Shown here: positions 8,748 through 17,037 of the stretch, piece after piece | Layout: the number at the start of each line of letters is the position of its first letter | How positions within the stretch are numbered: the stretch's first letter is position 1 | NCBI RefSeq assembly: GCF_000751775.1 | Contig: NZ_CCRF01000099.1 | Coordinates: forward strand, 1-37,130 | DNA from: Caldibacillus thermoamylovorans | Lineage (GTDB): Bacteria > Bacillota > Bacilli > Bacillales > Caldibacillaceae | Direction: 5' to 3' | DNA length: 37,130 bases | Translations under genes and position numbers: made by a program | Notes under the pieces: generated by a model | Told to the model about the DNA's origin: nothing | The model's database searches: none | What the model saw: the letters and a program-made list of their open reading frames with translations, nothing else

Positions 8748-10087
8748 GGTTCTATACTAAATGTTGGGGTTAAGAGACTTTTCAGGCAAAATAAAAGCAC
8801 TTACGAAGATCTCCCTTTAAAATGATAGTTGGCGACTACATCAAAAAGGAGATTTCGTAAATGCATTCTCATTATATCACAAAACTGCTTGGGTTAGAAG
8901 ATGTTGAAATCACTCATGTAGAGGATCAAATCACTCACTTTGAAATCCATATTCAAACGCCTGTAAAAGTTCAAAAATGCCCCTGCTGTCAGAAGGAAAC
9001 TTCCTCTGTCCATGATGATCGAATTCAAAAGTTTCGTGATGTAAAGGTCTTTGAAAAATATTGTTTTCTCATCTTGAGAAAGCGCCGATACAGATGTAAG
9101 TCCTGTGGAAAACGGTTCTACGAACCCTATTCTTTTCTAGAGCGTTACCAGCGCCATACGAAACGACTGCTCCAAGCTCTTTTGGTTAAAGTGAGGGAGT
9201 ATAACTTTAAGCAGGTTGCCAAGGAAACAGGACTTGGGCATTCCACTGTCATTCGGCTCTTTGACAAGTACTATTCCTATGACAATAAGGCCCTCCCGAA
9301 AGTTCTGGCCATTGATGAATTTAAAGGGACTTCTGAAACGGGCAAGTACCAATGTATCATTGGCGATCCTGTAAACCGAAGGGTTTACGATATCATTCCT
9401 AACAGGAATCTATCCACCCTAAAGGAAAACTTCCGTACACTTCTAAGGGAGAAAATACAGATGGTAGTCATGGATATGTGGCAGCCCTACAAGACGCTCG
9501 CTTTGAAAAGTTTTGATAAACCGATTCTGGTGGTCGATCGATTCCATTATGTTCGGCATAATGTCTGGGCATTGGAACGGGTAAGGAAGAGAGTCCAGAA
9601 AAACTTTCAAGAGAAGGATCGTAAATCCATGAAGAAGTTGCGTTATCTGCTTCATAAGCCACATGCCCATTTGAATGCAGATGAAATGGAACAGCTGAAC
9701 TATTTCTTTTCACTGGCCCCTGACTTAAAGAAGGCCTATATCGTAAAAGAGACCTTCCATAAGTGGCTGAAGGAAAGTGACAAAACAAACGCCAAAAGAA
9801 ACCTTGAGCACCTCTATAAGGTCATAGAGGAATCGGGACTCGAAGAATATCAATACATGAAAAGAACCTTCAAAAACTGGGAAAAGGAGATCTTAAATTC
9901 CTTTCTCTTCCCTTACACGAATGGATTTATTGAGGGAATAAACAACAAGATTAAAGTCATCAAACGAATGTCATATGGCATTCGGAATTTTAAGAGACTA
10001 AGAAATAAAGCTTTATGTTCACTCATCTAGTCCGCTACAAAAAAAGGGGCACTTCGATAAGTGTACCCCAACAATTGACATAGAGCC
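8748..10087 (+). mobile_element. Complete ISL3-family insertion sequence with 8-bp target duplication
   Basis: Imperfect terminal inverted repeats: the left end reads GGTTCTATACTAAATGTTGG and the complement of the right end reads GGCTCTATGTCAATTGTTGG. The 1340-bp element is bounded by an exact 8-bp direct repeat, GTTTATTC, at 8740-8747 and 10088-10095, the target-duplication size typical of ISL3. It contains one intact transposase gene. It lies in the leader of the IS256-family element and so arrived later. Confidence 0.92.
8861..10030 (+). CDS. ISL3-family transposase
   Basis: 389-residue transposase of normal length, so the element may still be active. It has an N-terminal zinc-finger (C40, C43, C79, C82), a helix-turn-helix region (about 112-135, with ETGLGHSTV), and a DDE domain with D152 (AIDEFKG), D205 (VMDMWQPY) and E358 (FIEGINNK). 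The C-terminal block ends with IRNFKRLRNKA. AAAGGAG lies about 10 nt before the ATG. It is the only gene inside the ISL3 element and runs opposite to the interrupted IS256-type transposase. Base composition is richer in G+C than the surrounding glycosyltransferase genes. Confidence 0.95.
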   Translation: MHSHYITKLLGLEDVEITHVEDQITHFEIHIQTPVKVQKCPCCQKETSSVHDDRIQKFRDVKVFEKYCFLILRKRRYRCKSCGKRFYEPYSFLERYQRHTKRLLQALLVKVREYNFKQVAKETGLGHSTVIRLFDKYYSYDNKALPKVLAIDEFKGTSETGKYQCIIGDPVNRRVYDIIPNRNLSTLKENFRTLLREKIQMVVMDMWQPYKTLALKSFDKPILVVDRFHYVRHNVWALERVRKRVQKNFQEKDRKSMKKLRYLLHKPHAHLNADEMEQLNYFFSLAPDLKKAYIVKETFHKWLKESDKTNAKRNLEHLYKVIEESGLEEYQYMKRTFKNWEKEILNSFLFPYTNGFIEGINNKIKVIKRMSYGIRNFKRLRNKALCSLI

Positions 10088-10095
10088 GTTTATTC
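10088..10095. repeat. Target site duplication, right copy
   Basis: GTTTATTC directly follows the right inverted repeat of the ISL3-family element; exact match to 8740-8747. Confidence 0.9.
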
Positions 10096-10106
10096 TAACA
10101 ATAAAA

Positions 10107-10158
10107 AAATAAACTGCAAAGTAAGAGCCGTACGCTCTCTCACTTACACAGTTTATTT
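10107..10158. repeat. Inverted repeat beside the ISL3 element
   Basis: AAATAAACTG (10107-10116) and CAGTTTATTT (10149-10158) form a perfect 10-bp stem that continues imperfectly inward through GTAAGAG and CTCTCTCACTTAC. It is possibly the subterminal repeat of the IS256-family element; read on the minus strand it could also terminate transcription (T-rich tail). The remaining bases to 10514 show no supported gene. Confidence 0.55.
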
Positions 10159-10514
10159 TACACTCCCGCTAATTCTAATTGTTTTACTCTTTTTTGAAGA
10201 AAAGCTTTTTAATGCCGGTTCCAACTTACTACAAACAGTCTGTGACCTTACTAATACCTATATAATATCAATTCCATATATAATTTTTTCGTTTTACTAG
10301 ACGATCTTTTCATTATGTTAGTCAGTACATAACTCTAGCATACAGGGCTTACCTTATCTTCCCGCCACTTTAAGACATTAATATTTTTCCCACTTCTACA
10401 ATAATGATTGTTAGAATAAATATAGTCACAGAAAACTCCCTATATTATGCTATGATAACTGTCCGTAACAGGGTGAAAACATCAAGATAGCCCGCCATAT
10501 AAACAGCATCAAGG

Positions 10515-10934
10515 ATGCTTAATCCTGAAGAACGCTATAAAAAACGTTTAGAACGCAGCCAACCTATTTTGGATGCTTTTTCAGCATGGCTTCGTAAACA
10601 AACACCACAAGTATTGCCGAAAAGCGCACTTGGGCAAGCCATTAAATATTGTCGTAATCAATGGGGGCGTTTAGTAGTATTTTTAGAGGATGGTCGTTTG
10701 GATATCGATAACAACCGTGCGAAGCGATCGATAAAACCGTTTGTGATTGGAAGAAAAAACTGGATGTTTAGCAATACCGCAAAGGGGGCTAAGTCCAGCG
10801 CAATTATCTACAGTATCGTAGAGACGGCAAAGGAGAATGGATTGAACCCATTTAATTACCTTAAATATTTATTTAAACAGTTGCCAAGTATGGATCTGGC
10901 TGATAAAACGAAATTAGATCAACTCCTGCCTTAG
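10515..10934 (+). pseudogene. IS66-family transposase, C-terminal remnant
   Basis: 139 residues matching only the last part of an IS66 transposase: SPEERY-like start (NPEERYKKRL), QAIKYCRNQWGRL, then IDNNRAKRSIKPFVIGRKNW and a C-terminal YLFKQLP. The rest of the protein and the usual accessory genes are absent. In IS66 proteins the position after NNRA is normally the catalytic glutamate (NNxAER); here it is K70, which would make even an intact protein inactive. It is a relic of an older insertion at the same hotspot. Confidence 0.85.
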
Positions 10935-11251
10935 TCTACAACGACAATTCTAGCGGAATGTCGTGTACCGAATAAAACGAAATAAATCATAACAATAGCC
11001 CACATCTTAATCTAGGTATGGACTATTTGACGCTTACCTTTTAAAGAAAACTCAGACGTCCGAGCCTTTAGGCGAAAGCAAAGCCATCGCAAGCGAACAT
11101 TTTCGCTTGCGATGCGACCGAAGTTTCTCTGTTCACCGAAAAAAGATAACCTTTTTCCTCCTGTGTACCCAGTGAAGCTTTCCCTATGTTCTTAAAATTT
11201 CCCCTTACGTCGAATTCGTTTCTTTGCTAGAAATTTATCCTTTCTTAATGT
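10935..11251. other. Gap after the IS66 remnant with a perfect 13-bp hairpin
   Basis: No supported gene. CATCGCAAGCGAA (11085-11097) and TTCGCTTGCGATG (11102-11114) form a perfect 13-bp stem with a 4-nt loop. There is no T run, so it is not a typical terminator; it may be a dispersed repeat or the edge of an old element. Confidence 0.6.
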
Positions 11252-11281
11252 AAAAAAAACCAATTGCATAGAAGCAATTGG
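11252..11281 (-). terminator. Rho-independent terminator of the PA14/glucosaminidase gene
   Basis: On the minus strand, CCAATTGC and GCAATTGG form a perfect 8-bp stem with a 6-nt loop, followed by eight T. It lies 25 nt past the stop of the large gene. Confidence 0.88.
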
Positions 11282-11306
11282 CTATTAAATAAATGGATTA
11301 CAAAGA

Positions 11307-14300
11307 CTAGTTTCCAATAAAATTATTAAATTCACGAATAATATTAGCGATCTTTACTGCCCAAGCCTCATCTGTTGAATATTGATGCCAACTATTATCA
11401 TAACGCATGTTATCTAAAGTCGGCTGATAAAAAGGTACTTTGTCGTCTTTATCCCAAGATCTAATTATATAATTATCACTTATCCAAATGGCTCCCGCTA
11501 TAATTCCACCTTCTTTAGTATCAAAGGTATATGCACCTTGTGCAGGTTGAGAATCAATTGCTCCTATACCATAATAATTATATTTGGTTCTTGAGATTCC
11601 TGAAGTACCCCAACCAGTCTCTAACGCAGAATGAGCTAATAGATAAACTGCATTTAAACCACTTTGTCTCTCAGCTTCTAAATATGCATAGCCCATTCCA
11701 GCCATTATACCTTTGCCACCAGTTTTATAATTGATAAAACTATCGATTTGCTGCACAGTAGCACTTGATTTAGATGTTAATGGCGTAAATGGCGTTATAT
11801 CACTTGTAACTGCGCCATTTTTTGCAGACTCATACCTAATTATATTTCTACCAGAATTTGAAGATCCACTTGCTATTGCTCCCCAAATCCAACCACGCTG
11901 TCCAGATTGAGTTTGAATATAATACCACTCTGAAAAATTAGGATCAGCTGTTTTTAAATAGTCTAATACGAATACTATGGATCCTGCAGGAATAAATCCC
12001 ATTGGCGAACTACTATTGGAAGGACCAGACCTGAAGTTTCTTCCTTCTTTAACCAGCCAAGTGTCATCTAACAAATTGCTATCAAGATAATCTAGGTGGA
12101 CCCAGCCAACTCTCCCATCGGCAGTTTTAATTTGTGCAGCATATTGATTAGAAGCTAATATTGTAACTAAATCCCCATAATTTAATTCAAAATATCTAGT
12201 ATAACCAGGATTGTAATAACTTAAATGCTTTCGATAGTCAGCTAACTCTTCGAAACTTCGATAAACAGGCAAAACTGGTGCAGATACATACAGTGAATTA
12301 ACGCTGGGGGCGTTTACTATATCCACTTTTAACTCAGCTAAATCTGTTGCATCATAGTATTCTACAATAATTTCATGTGTACCTTCTGATAGATGAACAG
12401 TTTCTTCTAAATAATCAGCACCACTATTCACCCATGATTTTATTATTGGTTTGCCATCAACATATACTCTTATTCCATCATCTGATATGGTTTTAATTTG
12501 GTAATTACCATTACTAAAGTAAGATCTTTTTACATACCTAGCTGAAAAATTATCATTAGGTATTTTATGGTGTGGACTTCCGTAACCCCAATTAAAATCG
12601 ATATCAGTTATAGGATTCTGAGTACCTATACCACCTATTATAATTGGTGTACCAGATAAATCTGTATTAGGATAAAGGTATCCAATCCATTGATCCGTAT
12701 TTAATACATCACTATATGGTATTAATTCAACACTTACATCACTATTACCAGTTTCTTCAACATATTGGACTTCCAAGGAATGAATATTTTTTTCTTCTGG
12801 ATTAGGAGTATTCCTATCCTGTATATCTATTTTTACTGCTGTTTCTTCAGAACTTCCTATTGTCCAACTATCTATTATAGGGACAGGATTTCCATCCAAA
12901 TAAACACGGATCCCATCATCAGCCTTAACTCTAAGAACATATTCTCCTGAATTTATCCTCTTCACAGTTCGATAAACTGCTGAGAAGTTATCATTACGTA
13001 CATTTTGAATAGGACTGCCAGTACCACTATTTTCAACAAGAGCCTTGTTTTGTCCGGTTGGATTTATTAATTTGGATGCAACAGGATTTCCAGATAAATC
13101 TTTATTATTGTAATAATAAGCTATCCATGTATCAAATGGTACGATATGTGAGTAAATAGCCGCATTGCCCGTTGTTTCGTAATAATTTGTAATAATTTTA
13201 TACTTTTTTGGTTGCAGATTAGGAAGCAACGCTTGTTCAATTTGTGGTGGTGAATCATACCATTTACTAACTACTTCTTTACCATCAACTGTCACTTTAA
13301 CTCTATCATCAGCAAGTGATTGAATAAAATAATCACCAGATAAAAATTGAGATTGATCGAACACGGCTTCAAATCCATCTTTCGGTAGATTATTTGGACT
13401 ACCTTCTCCCCAATTAAATTGAACTTGATCACTTATGCTATAAAAAATATTATTTTGACTGAGAAGTTGATAATCCAAAGATAGAAAAGCGGTTGATCCT
13501 CCTTCATAATGTTCAACTTTAATAGTATGTTCCCCGCTATTTAAAAATACCGCATTACTCTTTGTTTCATATACATCTTCATTTTGCCAATTGTCAATGA
13601 GTAGATTATTATCAACCCACACCCGGACACCATCATCTGCTCGTACATCAAATAGATATGTTCCTTGATTTAACAAAAGCTTTTTAACAAAGCGAGATGA
13701 GAAGTTATCACTTGGAATTTTGACATTTGGTGAACCATCACCCCAATCAAACTTCAACTCATTAATTGAGGTTAGTGAATTTTTTCCGCCAATAACTACC
13801 GGATCACCACTAAGTGTTGTATTAGGATAATATTCTGCCAGCCAACTATCGTCAATGGCAGTTTGGAAAGGTTCCATAAAAAATTCTATTTCCCCAATAT
13901 CAGCACCATTATAATATTCAACATCAATCCAATGTATATTCCGTTCATTTTCCGGAACATTTTCTCTGTCTACTATTTGGATCTTTACTGCATCTTCTGT
14001 AAATCCACTGTTTGACCATCGATCGACAACTAGTTTTCCGTCTACATAAACCCGAATTCCATCGTCTGCTCTTGCTCGAATAATGTATTCTCCGGCTTGA
14101 ATTCTTTTTGCTGTCGTATATCGTGCAGAAAAATCCTCCAATACAACCCCTGTTGGAGGGAGACTTGATTTACTAAACGATTCTTTTAAGCTTTCAAACT
14201 CACCAGTTGGATCAATCACTTTTGCATCAGCTGGTAATCCCGACAATTGTTTGTTTGGGTAATAGTATGCTAACCATGAGTCAAACGGAACAACATCGGT

Positions 14301-15836
14301 AAAAAGCGCAGCAAGTGATCCGTCCTCATAATAGTGGGTTTTTACTGTATGCTGTCCTGCACTTACGTTTGGCCAAACCGCTCGATCAATCTCACCACCA
14401 GAATTGCTCCAACGATCTATGAGCCAATTTCCATCCACTTCTACTTTAACACCGTCATCTGCCATCGTCTGTATGAAATAATCATCAGCTATGTAATTAC
14501 CTGATTGATCGACATCGATAGTAAAGAAATTAGATGGCATTCCATTAGGACTTCCTTCACCCCAATTGTAGTGAACATTCCTACCTTGCGTCGACCAGTT
14601 AGGGAATTTATCATAACTTACCGAAATATTAGCTAAATCAGCAGCATCATAATATTCTACTTCTATAATGTGCTCCCCACCAATTAAAAATATTTTTTCT
14701 TCACCACGATGACCCTGTCCATTTGTCCAAGAATCTATAATTTTTTGACCATCAACCCAAATACGGACACCATCATCAGAGGAAGCACTAAATAAGTACA
14801 TTCCTTCTTCAAACCTGGCCTTCTTTGTATATCTGGCAGAAAATTTTTCACTTGGAATTTTAGCATTTGGTGAACCATCACCCCAATCAAACTTCAACTC
14901 ATTAATTGAGGTTAGTGAATTTTTTCCGCCAATAACTACCGGATCACCACTAAGTGTTGTATTAGGATAATATTCTGCCAGCCAACTATCGTCAATGGCA
15001 GTTTGGAAAGGTTCCATAAAAAATTCTATTTCCCCAATATCAGCACCATTATAATATTCAACATCAATCCAATGTATATTCCGTTCATTTTCCGGAACAT
15101 TTTCTCTGTCTACTATTTGGATCTTTACTGCATCTTCTGTAAATCCACTGTTTGACCATCGATCGACAACTAGTTTTCCGTCTACATAAACCCGAATTCC
15201 ATCGTCTGCTCTTGCTCGAATAATGTATTCCCCGGCTTGAATTCTTTTTGCTGTCGTATATCGTGCAGAAAAATCCTCCAATACAACCCCTGTTGGAGGG
15301 AGACTTGATTTACTAAACGATTCTTTTAAGCTTTCAAACTCACCAGTTGGATCAATCACTTTTGCATCAGCTGGTAATCCCGACAATTGTTTGTTTGGGT
15401 AATAGTATGCTAACCATGAGTCAAACGGAACAACATCGGTAAAAAGCGCAGCAAGTGATCCGTCCTCATAATAGTGGGTTTTTACTGTATGCTGTCCTGC
15501 ACTTACATTTGGCCAAACCGCTCGATCAATCTCACCACCAGAATTGCTCCAACGATCTATGAGCCAATTTCCATCCACTTCTACTTTAACACCGTCATCT
15601 GCCATCGTCTGTATGAAATAATCATCAGCTATGTAATTACCTGATTGATCAATTATGGCATTAAAATGATCCACAGGCAAACCTGCAGGACCACCATAAC
15701 CCCAGTTATAATGGACATGTCTACCAATTTGAGTAAAAGTGTTATCTGCGGCCAAAGTTACTAGACTTTGTAACATTATGACTATAAGAAATAAGGACAA
15801 ACCCACTACAAAATATTTAAATTTGTTACTCCCCAA
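11307..15836 (-). CDS. Giant secreted protein: nine PA14-like modules, SH3-like modules, C-terminal glucosaminidase
   Basis: Probably a secreted wall hydrolase that binds carbohydrate. From TTG 15836 (AGGAGGG 9 nt upstream) the 1509-residue protein starts with a clear signal peptide, MGSNKFKYFVVGLSLFLIVI, with a likely cut after TLAA. Three triplets of PA14-like modules follow. Each has the calcium-site-like (A/S)DDG(V/I)(K/R)V motif (ADDR in the seventh) and a WxxxG region: A1 33-141, B1 142-285, C1 286-414, A2 415-521, B2 522-665, C2 666-794, A3 795-904, B3 905-1050, C3 1051-1175. Residues about 1176-1325 hold two SH3-like repeats (GRVGWVHLDYL, QRGWIW). The last 170 residues are a LytG/GH73-like glucosaminidase with the expected catalytic E1406 in AHSALETGWGTS. 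PA14 domains commonly bind glycans. The location suggests binding of the cluster's own polysaccharide; this is inference. Confidence 0.88.
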   Translation of the reverse strand: MGSNKFKYFVVGLSLFLIVIMLQSLVTLAADNTFTQIGRHVHYNWGYGGPAGLPVDHFNAIIDQSGNYIADDYFIQTMADDGVKVEVDGNWLIDRWSNSGGEIDRAVWPNVSAGQHTVKTHYYEDGSLAALFTDVVPFDSWLAYYYPNKQLSGLPADAKVIDPTGEFESLKESFSKSSLPPTGVVLEDFSARYTTAKRIQAGEYIIRARADDGIRVYVDGKLVVDRWSNSGFTEDAVKIQIVDRENVPENERNIHWIDVEYYNGADIGEIEFFMEPFQTAIDDSWLAEYYPNTTLSGDPVVIGGKNSLTSINELKFDWGDGSPNAKIPSEKFSARYTKKARFEEGMYLFSASSDDGVRIWVDGQKIIDSWTNGQGHRGEEKIFLIGGEHIIEVEYYDAADLANISVSYDKFPNWSTQGRNVHYNWGEGSPNGMPSNFFTIDVDQSGNYIADDYFIQTMADDGVKVEVDGNWLIDRWSNSGGEIDRAVWPNVSAGQHTVKTHYYEDGSLAALFTDVVPFDSWLAYYYPNKQLSGLPADAKVIDPTGEFESLKESFSKSSLPPTGVVLEDFSARYTTAKRIQAGEYIIRARADDGIRVYVDGKLVVDRWSNSGFTEDAVKIQIVDRENVPENERNIHWIDVEYYNGADIGEIEFFMEPFQTAIDDSWLAEYYPNTTLSGDPVVIGGKNSLTSINELKFDWGDGSPNVKIPSDNFSSRFVKKLLLNQGTYLFDVRADDGVRVWVDNNLLIDNWQNEDVYETKSNAVFLNSGEHTIKVEHYEGGSTAFLSLDYQLLSQNNIFYSISDQVQFNWGEGSPNNLPKDGFEAVFDQSQFLSGDYFIQSLADDRVKVTVDGKEVVSKWYDSPPQIEQALLPNLQPKKYKIITNYYETTGNAAIYSHIVPFDTWIAYYYNNKDLSGNPVASKLINPTGQNKALVENSGTGSPIQNVRNDNFSAVYRTVKRINSGEYVLRVKADDGIRVYLDGNPVPIIDSWTIGSSEETAVKIDIQDRNTPNPEEKNIHSLEVQYVEETGNSDVSVELIPYSDVLNTDQWIGYLYPNTDLSGTPIIIGGIGTQNPITDIDFNWGYGSPHHKIPNDNFSARYVKRSYFSNGNYQIKTISDDGIRVYVDGKPIIKSWVNSGADYLEETVHLSEGTHEIIVEYYDATDLAELKVDIVNAPSVNSLYVSAPVLPVYRSFEELADYRKHLSYYNPGYTRYFELNYGDLVTILASNQYAAQIKTADGRVGWVHLDYLDSNLLDDTWLVKEGRNFRSGPSNSSSPMGFIPAGSIVFVLDYLKTADPNFSEWYYIQTQSGQRGWIWGAIASGSSNSGRNIIRYESAKNGAVTSDITPFTPLTSKSSATVQQIDSFINYKTGGKGIMAGMGYAYLEAERQSGLNAVYLLAHSALETGWGTSGISRTKYNYYGIGAIDSQPAQGAYTFDTKEGGIIAGAIWISDNYIIRSWDKDDKVPFYQPTLDNMRYDNSWHQYSTDEAWAVKIANIIREFNNFIGN
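13708..14510 (-). repeat. Near-identical 803-bp internal duplication, copy nearer the 3' end
   Basis: This segment matches 14848-15650 with only about three or four base differences that I could see (e.g. near 13722, 14090 and 14366). The two copies are offset by exactly 1140 bp (380 codons) and encode PA14 modules from the end of C2 back through B2 into A2. Confidence 0.92.
14848..15650 (-). repeat. Near-identical 803-bp internal duplication, copy nearer the 5' end
   Basis: Partner of 13708-14510, at 1140-bp offset. Identity stops abruptly at both edges, where the modules return to the usual divergent level, as expected from recent unequal crossing-over or gene conversion. Confidence 0.92.
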
Positions 15837-15883
15837 TAAAAATATCCCTCCTAACAACCGTATATTCATAGTTACACCTACAT

Positions 15884-15892
15884 ATAATATCA
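15884..15892 (-). promoter_or_regulatory. Extended -10 promoter candidate for the PA14 gene
   Basis: TGATATTAT on the minus strand is an extended -10 element; the -35 region 17 nt upstream is weak. A start of transcription near 15877 leaves a short leader ending in the AGGAGGG at 15852-15846. An ATG at 15869 would be only about 8 nt from that start, which supports TTG 15836 as the true start. Confidence 0.4.
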
Positions 15893-16075
15893 TGTTTATA
15901 AAATAACTTAAATCAATTATTCCTAAAGAATCCTTAATTTTTATTAACAATTCTATGAAAACAGTGAAAAAAACCCGAGTCAAAAAATGTCCACTTAATA
16001 GAATTTGTATATAATCCAGCACATAATTTCAAATTATTTGCCATGGAACCCACCGAATTCTAGTTATTCTTTTAT

Positions 16076-16112
16076 AAAAAATACAATGAAAGTAATTAGC
16101 ATTGTATTTTTT
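16076..16112. terminator. Bidirectional terminator between the GT2 gene and the PA14 gene
   Basis: ATACAATG (16081-16088) and CATTGTAT (16100-16107) form a perfect stem, extended by A/T pairs, with T runs on either strand. It ends the minus-strand GT2/Wzy operon and makes the PA14 gene a separate transcription unit. Confidence 0.82.
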
Positions 16113-16113
16113 A

Positions 16114-17037
16114 TTATTTCATATACGCTGATAACTTGCGTTTTGTTTTCTCACTAAATAGATGATGGCGTCTTCCGAGCTTATATCCAATAAATTTTAT
16201 TCCTGACTCAACAATACACCGAGGCACTTGAGTTATATAGCCATTTTTAATCAAATAGTTTAATTGTCCCAGCACAAGCTTGATCCCTTCTTTTTCATTG
16301 GAAACATTCTCTAGCATAAATTCTGATTCGTTAAAAGCCATCCCAATATCGAAGTTTCGCTTGAACTGTTGCTTAATCGAATAGTTATGTGAGTGATAGA
16401 CGATAGCTCGGTTATCATATATGACTTTATACCCCTTCATAATTACATAATAAGAAAGAATAATATCTTCATTTAAAATAACATCATTTGGAAATCCGTG
16501 AAATTCATCCCCACGAAAAAGAGTTGCCCGGTACATGCTGCATACATTCGAGTTAAAAAAAGTTTTTATTCCCAATTCAGAAATCTTACTTTTATCTTTT
16601 ATAATTCTTTTATCAGGATAGTTAAAGGATCGAGCATATTTTTCAAGCGGGTTTGCGTCCTCTTTCGGTATTTGACGACCACAAGCTATTAGGACATTTT
16701 CATCCTGGAAATTTTCCAGTAAGAACATAATCAGTTTGTCATCAAAAGGAATTGCATCCTGTGTCATATAAAGTAAGAACTCACCAGTAGCCAAATCAGC
16801 CAGCATATTCCTTGTCCCACCATGATTAAACTCTTTATTTGGGATTGTATGAAATTGGACATTTGGAAATTGCTCCTTCACAATCCCCTTTGTACGATCA
16901 GTTGAGGAAGAATCAACAAGTATTATTTCCATAGCAACCCCTTCAGGGAGCTTTTGATTCTCTAATTTTGATAATAATGGCCTGATAAATTGTTCCGCAT
17001 TGTATGTTGGAATTAATACTGATACTTTCACTAGCAT
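16114..17037 (-). CDS. Family 2 glycosyltransferase, rhamnosyltransferase-like
   Basis: Cytosolic GT-A enzyme of 307 residues. It shows VLIPTYNAE at the N-terminus, VDSSSTDRT, the EFNHGGTRN motif typical of RfbN-like rhamnosyltransferases, TQDAIP as the metal-binding region, and LNEDIILSYYVI toward the acceptor side. dTDP-rhamnose is made by rfbACBD in the same cluster, so L-rhamnose transfer is likely but not shown. The ATG at 17037 overlaps the preceding stop as TGATG, indicating translational coupling; a TTG one codon earlier is also possible. It is the last gene of the minus-strand operon, with a terminator directly behind. Confidence 0.88.
   Translation of the reverse strand: MLVKVSVLIPTYNAEQFIRPLLSKLENQKLPEGVAMEIILVDSSSTDRTKGIVKEQFPNVQFHTIPNKEFNHGGTRNMLADLATGEFLLYMTQDAIPFDDKLIMFLLENFQDENVLIACGRQIPKEDANPLEKYARSFNYPDKRIIKDKSKISELGIKTFFNSNVCSMYRATLFRGDEFHGFPNDVILNEDIILSYYVIMKGYKVIYDNRAIVYHSHNYSIKQQFKRNFDIGMAFNESEFMLENVSNEKEGIKLVLGQLNYLIKNGYITQVPRCIVESGIKFIGYKLGRRHHLFSEKTKRKLSAYMK

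Larger units (their letters stand above)
7477..10168 (-). mobile_element. IS256-family element, probably truncated, interrupted by an ISL3-family element
   Basis: The transposase lies at 7477-8631. Its leader continues to 8747 and resumes at 10088 after the ISL3 element. The sequence near 10107-10168 (inverted repeat AAATAAACTG/CAGTTTATTT, then TTTTACACTCCC) resembles a terminal region of this IS class, but I judge this from memory. No matching inverted copy is visible between 7411 and 7477, so the transposase-distal end is probably lost. The boundaries are approximate. Confidence 0.45.
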
